DNA from: Limisphaerales bacterium
Lineage (GTDB): Bacteria > Verrucomicrobiota > Verrucomicrobiia > Limisphaerales > UBA11358
DNA length: 5,594 bases
Reading direction: 5' to 3'
NCBI GenBank assembly: GCA_003133815.1
Contig: PKZR01000269.1
Span: 211-5,804 of the forward strand
Made by a program: the position numbers and the translations under genes. Positions 1 to 3,702 of this stretch are shown one piece after another. The notes under the pieces were generated by a model. The model saw only the letters and a list, made by a program, of their open reading frames with translations, did no database searches and was not told the origin of the DNA. Every line of letters begins with the position of its first letter. The first letter of the stretch is position 1.

Positions 1-52
1 CCGGAATGGAGATGCTGCAACGGAATTGGCAGAGCGGTGTTAATTAAATGGT

Positions 53-424
53 ATGAGTGAACTAAAATATAAGTCTTCGTTCGCTACAAAGCTGTTTTAT
101 TGGGGAATTATAATTTGCTGCCTTGTCTTTTTGGCATTGACCGCACGCCTTAATTTCATCAAGGAACCAAACACCTCACCCGCGAACGCTTGCATCAACA
201 ATATGCGTCAGATTGATGCAGCAATAAATGAATGGGCTTTGATAAATGGAAAAACAAAAGGTACCGTTGTTACAGTAAATGACATCAAACCTTACATCAA
301 ACTTAACTCCAAAGGCAATGTTCCACCCTGTCCATCAGGCGGCACATACAATTTTGGAAAAGTTGGTGAGCCCGTAACTTGCTCCCTCGGCACAAACGTT
401 GTCCCTGCGCACGTTTTGCCTTGA
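53..424 (+). CDS. Short pilin-like (pseudopilin-type) membrane-anchored protein
   Basis: A 123-residue protein with a basic N-terminus, one hydrophobic segment (about residues 13-32) and a small soluble domain. It resembles the short prepilin/pseudopilin-like proteins common in Verrucomicrobia. After the membrane helix comes the block NACINNMRQIDAAINEWA (residues 45-62), as in the helix of type II secretion pseudopilins. The C-terminal part has CPSGGTY (93-99) and a second cysteine at 110, which could form a disulfide outside the membrane, and the protein ends in HVLP. There is no classical prepilin peptidase site (G before FTLIE), so processing as a true pilin is doubtful; it may simply be membrane anchored. 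The ribosome binding site is weak. The ATG at 53 is the only in-frame start before the membrane helix. The family resemblance is recalled, not searched; the exact role is unknown. Confidence 0.8.
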   Translation: MSELKYKSSFATKLFYWGIIICCLVFLALTARLNFIKEPNTSPANACINNMRQIDAAINEWALINGKTKGTVVTVNDIKPYIKLNSKGNVPPCPSGGTYNFGKVGEPVTCSLGTNVVPAHVLP

Positions 425-440
425 AACTGATTGTAGATAT

Positions 441-493
441 CGAAGGCCGAAGTCATCGTGCCGGAAAACAAACAGGCCGTGGAGATTTGATTC
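441..493. repeat. 53-bp direct repeat, copy R1
   Basis: This block matches 1156-1208 at 46 of 53 positions, in the same orientation. Read on the plus strand it can encode SKAEVIVPENKQAVEI followed by TGA, but an in-frame TAG at 434-436 and the lack of a start codon make this copy a remnant if it was ever coding. Its last bases overlap the first unit of the 21-bp array. No terminal inverted repeats or transposase are seen beside it. Confidence 0.8.
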
Positions 494-762
494 CTTGCCG
501 TAACAAACGGCAACCCCGCCGACACCAAGAGCGACTCCGCCGAAGTAAAAGGCCATCCTGCCGACAGAAAAAGCATTCCTGCCGATATATAAAGCAATCC
601 CGCTGTCTTAAAAAGCGTTCCCGCCGACAAATACAGCGTTCCCGCCGATTAAATAAGCATTCCTGTCGGAGTAATATTCCATCCCGCCTGCTAAAAAAGC
701 ACACCCTCCGAATTAAAAAGCATTCCTGCTTGAATAAAAATCCATCCCGCCGACAGAATAGG
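490..762. repeat. Tandem array of thirteen 21-bp units
   Basis: Thirteen contiguous units of exactly 21 bp start at 490, 511, 532, 553, 574, 595, 616, 637, 658, 679, 700, 721 and 742. The unit is roughly CRTTCCYGCCGA followed by nine A-rich bases ending in AAG. Units diverge considerably (for example at 658 and 700), yet no unit gains or loses a base. A decayed fourteenth unit may run into 763-783. There are no spacers, so this is not CRISPR. Because 21 is a multiple of three, reading frames stay in phase: one minus frame gives heptapeptides such as SAGMLFL but has two stops (at 691-693 and near 649-651), and open frames on both strands give Arg/Cys-rich heptads. With no good start, ribosome binding site or natural composition, I do not call a gene. 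The rest of 425-808 holds only repeat R1 and the regulator's leader. Confidence 0.92.
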
Positions 763-808
763 AAATCCGCTATTGACATCCAGTTGGTCGATTTTTAAGG
801 TTTTCCGC

Positions 809-1138
809 ATGAATCCAGATGCCGGAACTCCCAAAAATGTCGCGGGCAGGCCGTTGCCCGACCTCCAACAATCGCTTCGGGCCATCAGCCAGTTGTCCCG
901 CTGGAAAATGCTCAAGGAATTGACCTGCGGCGAGGCGCGGACGATTGCCGAACTCGCGGCGGTGGGCGGGTGCAGCTACGAAAGCGGCATCAAACATTTG
1001 CAGGTCTTGCACAGGGCGGGGCTGCTGGAGCGTGGACGTGGCGGCGTCTATCAACTCGTGCGGCAATATCTTCCCACACCTGGCCAGCCGGTGGTGGACT
1101 TCGGTCATTGCCTGCTGCGGCTGGATGCGGCGGGATAA
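809..1138 (+). CDS. Small winged helix-turn-helix transcriptional regulator (ArsR-like)
   Basis: A 109-residue probable DNA-binding protein. Residues 22-40 (SLRAISQLSRWKMLKELTC) match the first helices of ArsR-type winged-helix domains. Residues 45-74 (TIAELAAV through HLQVLHRAGLLE) form the helix-turn-helix with recognition helix, and RGRGGVYQL (76-84) is the wing. The tail PGQPVVDFGHCLLRLD (91-106) is one I associate with a family frequent in Verrucomicrobia. There is no ArsR metal motif (ELCVCDL) and no sensor domain, so its signal is unknown. The ATG at 809 is preferred over an upstream TTG at 773: it has TAAGG at 796-800 with 8-nt spacing, and the extra residues would run into the decayed end of the repeat array. 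The gene stands alone on its strand. The upstream 21-bp array is a possible but unproven site of action. Confidence 0.85.
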   Translation: MNPDAGTPKNVAGRPLPDLQQSLRAISQLSRWKMLKELTCGEARTIAELAAVGGCSYESGIKHLQVLHRAGLLERGRGGVYQLVRQYLPTPGQPVVDFGHCLLRLDAAG

Positions 1139-1155
1139 AGACATCGCGATGAAAC

Positions 1156-1208
1156 CGAAGGCCGAGGTCATCATGCCGGCATACAAGCAGACAGTGGAGA
1201 TTTGATTC
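1156..1208. repeat. 53-bp direct repeat, copy R2
   Basis: Second copy of the block at 441-493, lying 715 bp away in the same orientation just after the regulator gene. Here the plus frame is a complete micro-ORF, ATG at 1149 to TGA at 1205, encoding MKPKAEVIMPAYKQTVEI (18 residues), 10 nt after the regulator stop codon. The differences between copies include two silent codon changes and several substitutions, so coding constraint is possible but not shown. No strong ribosome binding site precedes the ATG. Confidence 0.75.
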
Positions 1209-1259
1209 AGCGCCGCGGGCGCGAAATTTTTGTAGCACGCAATCCGAAACAGGTTTCAA

Positions 1260-1273
1260 GCTCCGGCAGGAGC
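1260..1273. other. Short hairpin in a possible dispersed intergenic element
   Basis: GCTCC-GGCA-GGAGC forms a perfect 5-bp stem with a 4-nt loop, between the convergent regulator gene and the minus-strand ORF at 1296-1625. There is no T-run on either side, so it is not a standard intrinsic terminator. The surrounding sequence (about 1209-1330), read on the minus strand as TATGCCGCTCCTGCCGGAGC, resembles a style of intergenic repeat I associate with this bacterial group. That link is from memory and needs a genome search. Confidence 0.4.
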
Positions 1274-1295
1274 GGCATATTCCGGAAATTGCATC

Positions 1296-1625
1296 TCAAT
1301 GCCTTCTCCTGTTCGTTTCAGTGGCTCCGCCCGAATACATACCAGTAAAAATCCCCTTTCCCCAATTCGATTGCGCCATAGCTGTTCCAAATGCGTTGGC
1401 TTTTCTTTGGCTGGCTTTAAGAGCTTTTAACTCGTTAATGCTTTGCGATATTCGCCGTGGCTTCCACTTGTGTTTAACTTTTGATTTTTGCAGTTTACTC
1501 GGCTTTTTAGATAGTAAAATGCTCTTCTCATGCCTTTTTAAGGGGGTTACAACGATTGGTGACGATGTTCCCAAAATTACACCTTTGAATTTGAATTTGG
1601 CCTTCGCTTTAGTGTTTTTATTCAT
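1296..1625 (-). CDS. Hypothetical lysine-rich protein
   Basis: A possible 109-residue, strongly basic protein starting NKNTKAKAKFKFKG. I do not recognise it. It is hydrophilic throughout, with a central KKPSKLQKSKVKHKWKPRR stretch (about residues 40-58) and a C-terminal NWGKGIFTGMYSGG. It is visibly richer in A and T than the other genes here. It follows the displaced yajQ end in the same direction, 19 nt after that fragment's stop codon, but has no clear ribosome binding site. Its last codons run into the hairpin-bearing element, so the 3' end may be borrowed sequence. The opposite strand (1321-1740) is also open, but its reading crosses the yajQ fragment in the wrong frame. It could be a lineage-specific gene, a decayed gene or noncoding. 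Confidence 0.35.
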   Translation of the reverse strand: MNKNTKAKAKFKFKGVILGTSSPIVVTPLKRHEKSILLSKKPSKLQKSKVKHKWKPRRISQSINELKALKASQRKANAFGTAMAQSNWGKGIFTGMYSGGATETNRRRH

Positions 1626-1644
1626 AGGCTATTGCGCGCATGAA

Positions 1645-1706
1645 TTAGTCCCTGAAATTCACGAACTGCACGGCGACGGGAAATTCATGGGCGCGCACGG
1701 CGGCAA
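1645..1706 (-). pseudogene. Displaced 3' end of yajQ (copy A of a 58-bp repeat)
   Basis: Bases 1649-1706 match the 3' end of yajQ (2286-2343) at 57 of 58 positions, in the same orientation. The yajQ frame is kept: it reads AAVRAHEFPVAVQFVNFRD and then TAA at 1647-1645. The intact gene instead ends FRE-TGA. NFRD is the ending I recall for Escherichia coli YajQ, so this fragment may be the original chromosomal end. Homology begins 2 nt after the stop codon of the DUF4926-like gene. With no start or upstream coding part, the fragment should not make a protein. Confidence 0.85.
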
Positions 1707-1708
1707 CG

Positions 1709-1942
1709 TCAGGCGGGCTGCAACTCGCGCACATGATTGAGGTCTCGCTTGCCAACCGGGCGCACATCCGTCGCCTCGACGGTGGCCACGGCCACGGTGT
1801 CGCCTGCCAGCGTGACAAATTCGACTTCGTAAGCCGCACCACCTTTGTGGATATGCACGACCGTGCCCACATCGCCCGCTTCCAGATTTTCTGCGGGCAG
1901 ATTCTTCGTCAACACCACACAATCATGTTCTTTGATTTTCAT
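1709..1942 (-). CDS. DUF4926-like small protein
   Basis: A 77-residue protein, MKIKEHDCVVLTKNLPAENL onward. It matches what I know of DUF4926: an opening VVLTKNLP block (residues 9-16), then LEAGDVGTVVHIH (20-32), GAAYEVEFVTLAGDT (35-49) and a closing VEATDVRPV (55-63). The pattern of short beta strands and glycines suggests a small SH3/KOW-like barrel. No catalytic residues stand out, and the biochemical role is unknown. The start at 1942 is well supported: GGAGG (1951-1947, minus strand) lies 4 nt upstream, and the ATG overlaps the previous stop as TAATG, so translation is probably coupled. A longer in-frame version reaching 2041 only shadows the upstream gene. DUF4926 genes are, to my knowledge, often found beside DUF6883 genes, which suggests partner proteins. 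Confidence 0.85.
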   Translation of the reverse strand: MKIKEHDCVVLTKNLPAENLEAGDVGTVVHIHKGGAAYEVEFVTLAGDTVAVATVEATDVRPVGKRDLNHVRELQPA

Positions 1943-2280
1943 TATGCCTCCAGAGGATAAACCGTCAGCAGGCGCGGCGCAACTGCGCCTTGATCCAGTT
2001 GCCACACGCTCCGCACCTGCGGATGACGGCCATTGGGACAATTTAATTTCCCCTCCACCTCGTAACGTGGGCCGAAACCCGTCTCGCGTATTTTCGTCAC
2101 GTCATGTTTCTGCCCGTGTTCGCGCAATGCCTGCGCAAGTTGCTCCCACGCCGTGACTCGAAAACCAAAGTGCGTGAAGAACCGCGCCTTGCTTGCGCCA
2201 AACCGATGCGCCGGGTTGAGCAGGTAATCCACGATTTTCTCGCGCTCGACCACCAGCTTGTTCGCGGCGGGCAGTTTCAT
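1942..2280 (-). CDS. DUF6883-like protein
   Basis: A 112-residue soluble protein. Recognisable blocks are VEREKIVDYLLNPAHRFGAS (residues 11-30), KARFF (31-35), FGPRYEVEG (69-77) and VRSVWQLDQG (89-98), then PRLLTVYPLE at the end. These fit DUF6883, a family of unknown function. My recollection is that related domains also occur as C-terminal parts of some polymorphic toxins, so a toxin or effector role is possible. Conserved H25, K31, R72 and W93 are candidate functional residues, but this is a guess. The ATG at 2280 comes 1 nt after the yajQ stop. Its ribosome binding site, AGGGAG (2290-2285, minus strand), lies inside the last codons of yajQ, so expression should depend on the yajQ message. 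The stop codon overlaps the start of the DUF4926-like gene. Confidence 0.82.
   Translation of the reverse strand: MKLPAANKLVVEREKIVDYLLNPAHRFGASKARFFTHFGFRVTAWEQLAQALREHGQKHDVTKIRETGFGPRYEVEGKLNCPNGRHPQVRSVWQLDQGAVAPRLLTVYPLEA
1947..1951 (-). promoter_or_regulatory. Ribosome binding site of the DUF4926-like gene
   Basis: GGAGG on the minus strand, 4 nt before the ATG and inside the 3' end of the DUF6883-like gene. Together with the TAATG overlap it indicates coupled translation, and it fixes the start at 1942 rather than further upstream. Confidence 0.8.
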
Positions 2281-2281
2281 T

Positions 2282-2767
2282 TCACTCCCTGAAATTCACA
2301 AACTGCACGGCGACGGGAAATTCATGGGCGCGCACGGCGGCAATGACGGTCTGCAATTCGTCGCGGCTCTTGGAGTTCACGCGCACCTCGTCGCCCTGGA
2401 TCTGCGTCGTCACCTTGAACTTGCCGTCGCGGATGAAGCCGGTGATTTCCTTGGCCACCGCGCTCTCGATGCCGTTTTTTATCTTGATGCTCTGGCGCGC
2501 ATGGCCCAGCGGCGAGATGTCCGGGTCGCATTGCTCGATGCTTTTCATGCTGATGCCGCGCTTGGCGAGCTTGCCGATGACGATCTCGTTCAGCGTGGCG
2601 ACCTTGAACTCGTTGTCGGCGGTGAGCTTGATCTCGGTTTTCTCGAGAAGGATCTCCCATTTGCTGTTCTTGAAGTCGAAGCGGTTGGCGAGCTCCTTTT
2701 TGGACTGGTTGACGGCGTTCTCGATTTCCATCGAGTTGACCTGCGAAACAATGTCGAATGAGGGCAT
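2282..2767 (-). CDS. yajQ: YajQ family cyclic di-GMP-binding / nucleotide-binding protein
   Basis: A 161-residue cytoplasmic protein, close to the 163 residues of the E. coli protein. It opens with the family signature MPSFDIVSQV and has SRFDF-like NRFDFKNS (28-35), then KIKNGIESAVAKEITGFIRD (95-114) and QIQGDEVRVNSKSRDELQ (122-139), ending QFVNFRE. The fold is two ferredoxin-like domains. Family members bind nucleic acids or nucleotides, and a Xanthomonas homologue binds cyclic di-GMP; which applies here cannot be read from the sequence. The ATG at 2767 is fixed by the MPSFDIVS start, although no ribosome binding site is obvious. It is the first gene of a tight minus-strand operon with the DUF6883- and DUF4926-like genes. 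Its last codons (AGGGAG, then TGA) double as the ribosome binding site of the next gene, and its last 58 coding bases recur at 1649-1706. Confidence 0.95.
   Translation of the reverse strand: MPSFDIVSQVNSMEIENAVNQSKKELANRFDFKNSKWEILLEKTEIKLTADNEFKVATLNEIVIGKLAKRGISMKSIEQCDPDISPLGHARQSIKIKNGIESAVAKEITGFIRDGKFKVTTQIQGDEVRVNSKSRDELQTVIAAVRAHEFPVAVQFVNFRE
2285..2290 (-). promoter_or_regulatory. Ribosome binding site of the DUF6883-like gene, inside yajQ
   Basis: AGGGAG on the minus strand, 4 nt before the ATG at 2280. It is made by the last two codons of yajQ (Arg AGG, Glu GAG). In the displaced copy of the yajQ end the same place reads AGGGAC, so the site differs exactly where the module joins the gene. 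Confidence 0.7.
2286..2343 (-). repeat. 58-bp direct repeat copy B, inside the yajQ 3' end
   Basis: Copy that forms the functional C-terminus of yajQ. It differs from copy A (1649-1706) at one internal base (TTT against TTC for the same Phe codon). Identity stops just before the third base of the final codon: copy B has GAG-TGA where copy A has GAC-TAA. That single G completes AGGGAG, the ribosome binding site of the DUF6883-like gene. Confidence 0.92.
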
Positions 2768-2785
2768 AATGAATTTATGATTTTG

Positions 2786-2806
2786 GATTTACGATTTACG
2801 ATTTTC
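2786..2806. repeat. Three tandem 7-bp units upstream of yajQ
   Basis: GATTTAC, GATTTAC and GATTTTC lie head to tail, 19 bp upstream of the yajQ start codon. They occupy the region where the yajQ promoter would be expected, but I cannot place -35 and -10 boxes with confidence. They may be a binding site or part of the same heptamer-rich repeat family as the neighbouring inverted repeat. Confidence 0.6.
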
Positions 2807-2814
2807 CAAATGAA

Positions 2815-2895
2815 GTCAATAGTCAGTGGTCAGCAGTCTACAGCCCGCGAACAGTCGGGTTTCCTGCTACTGACTACTGACGACTGACTATGGAC
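2815..2895. repeat. Large imperfect inverted repeat built of 7-bp units
   Basis: The left arm 2815-2838 pairs with the right arm 2872-2895 at 21 of 24 positions across a 33-nt loop. Each arm is itself a run of heptamers: AGTCAAT, AGTCAGT, GGTCAGC, AGTCTAC from 2814 on the left, and ACTGACT, ACTGACG, ACTGACT, ATGGACC from 2869 on the right. The loop holds a small CCCG/CGGG stem. The element fills most of the divergent intergenic region between yajQ and the glycosyltransferase gene. It could act as a cruciform, as RNA hairpins in either leader, or as a nonautonomous palindromic repeat. No terminal T-run is present. Confidence 0.85.
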
Positions 2896-2967
2896 CATTA
2901 ACGATGCGCATTTGCGGATTGAATAATTTGAAATTATTTGCCAGCTTCCGTCGAACCGAACCGTCAA

Positions 2968-3696
2968 ATGACCGAAATCAAATCCAACGCCGACATCGAG
3001 CCGTGCCTTTCGGTCGTGATGCCCGTCTATAACGAGGCGGCGACGGTGGCGGACGTGATCAAGACTGTCCTGGCGCAGCGGCCCGTGCAGCAACTGATCA
3101 TCGTGGATGATTGTTCGCGCGATGGAACGTGGGTCAAATTGCAGTCCATCGCGCAAGGCGAACCGCGCATCAAGCTCGTCCACCACGAGGTCAACCAGGG
3201 CAAGGGTGCGGCGTTGCGGACGGGATTTACGCACGCGACTTCGCCCGTCGTGATCATCCAGGACGCGGATTTGGAATATGACCCGTCGGAATATTTCCGC
3301 CTGCTCGTGCCGATATTGTCCGGAAAGGCGGACGTGGTGTTCGGCTCACGCTTCATCGGTTCGGATGCGCACCGCGTTTTGTATTACTGGCACTCGGTGG
3401 GCAACAAGGTTCTGACGACCTTTTCCAACATGGCGACGGGCGTAAACCTTACGGACATGGAAGTTTGTTACAAAACCTTTCGGCGCGAGATCATCCAGAA
3501 AATTTCGATCCAGGAAAACCGTTTTGGTTTCGAGCCGGAAATCACGGCGAAGGTCGCGCGGCTGAAAGTTCGGATATACGAGGTTGCCATTTCCTACAAC
3601 GGTCGCACCTACGCTGAAGGGAAAAAAATCGGCTGGCGCGACGGCTTCCGCGCGCTCTGGTGCATCTTCAAATATAATTTTCTGCGCGGCTCATAG
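2968..3696 (+). CDS. Family 2 glycosyltransferase, polyprenyl-phosphate sugar synthase type
   Basis: A 242-residue GT-A fold enzyme of the dolichyl/undecaprenyl-phosphate mannose or glucose synthase group, predicted to transfer a sugar from a nucleotide sugar to a polyprenyl phosphate at the inner face of the membrane. Motifs in order: LSVVMPVYNEAATV (residues 14-27), IIVDDCSRDGT (44-54), NQGKGAALRTG (76-86), the metal-binding QDADLEYDP (98-106, with DAD), VVFGSRF (123-129), TDMEVCYKTFRREI (162-175), ENRFGFEPEITAKV (183-196) and YNGRTYAEGKKIGWRDG (210-226). All catalytic motifs are present. No C-terminal membrane helices follow, as in single-domain DPM1-like enzymes. The ATG at 2968 is chosen over a TTG at 2938 because family similarity begins shortly after it; no strong ribosome binding site is seen. 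It is followed after 6 nt by the GT-C-like gene, its likely user. The sugar cannot be deduced. Confidence 0.93.
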   Translation: MTEIKSNADIEPCLSVVMPVYNEAATVADVIKTVLAQRPVQQLIIVDDCSRDGTWVKLQSIAQGEPRIKLVHHEVNQGKGAALRTGFTHATSPVVIIQDADLEYDPSEYFRLLVPILSGKADVVFGSRFIGSDAHRVLYYWHSVGNKVLTTFSNMATGVNLTDMEVCYKTFRREIIQKISIQENRFGFEPEITAKVARLKVRIYEVAISYNGRTYAEGKKIGWRDGFRALWCIFKYNFLRGS

Positions 3697-3702
3697 AAAG
3701 TT

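Larger units (their letters stand above)
1649..2285 (-). mobile_element. Candidate 637-bp insertion unit at the yajQ 3' end
   Basis: The DUF6883/DUF4926 pair plus one copy of the 58-bp repeat forms a unit bounded by direct repeats at 1649-1706 and 2286-2343. Recombination between the repeats would remove 637 bp and leave an intact yajQ. This layout resembles integrative elements that enter the 3' end of a gene and restore it. However, there is no integrase, excisionase or terminal inverted repeat inside, so it would have to move using functions supplied elsewhere. A simple local duplication is the main alternative. The duplication is visible directly; mobility is inferred. Confidence 0.35.

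Noticed and set aside
1..47. C-terminal end of an upstream gene
   Set aside because: All three plus frames are open for a short distance and none gives a recognisable C-terminus, so the frame cannot be chosen.
490..762. Possible CRISPR array
   Set aside because: Units are contiguous and only 21 bp long, with no spacers between repeats and no cas genes nearby.
453..779. Minus-strand open frame (108 codons) across the array
   Set aside because: Arg/Cys/Phe-rich heptads with no natural protein character and no ribosome binding site; best explained by the repeat period.
379..798. Plus-strand open frame (139 codons) across the array
   Set aside because: It starts inside the pilin-like gene in another frame and has an extreme Arg/Lys/Cys-rich composition. 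Its openness follows from the 21-bp period.
773..808. Upstream TTG start for the winged-helix regulator
   Set aside because: The ATG at 809 has a properly spaced TAAGG, and the upstream extension is derived from the decayed end of the repeat array.
1260..1273. Intrinsic terminator for the convergent genes
   Set aside because: The stem is only 5 bp and no T-run follows on either strand.
1649..1706. 58-bp repeat as an integron attC site
   Set aside because: The length would fit, but I see no GTTRRRY/RYYYAAC core sites or paired palindromic arms, and the sequence is plainly yajQ coding sequence in frame.
1321..1740. Plus-strand hydrophobic open frame of 139 codons
   Set aside because: It reads through the yajQ fragment in the wrong orientation and ends inside the DUF4926-like gene; probably a shadow.
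2258..2780. Long plus-strand open frames opposite yajQ
   Set aside because: They are antisense to a clearly recognised YajQ protein.
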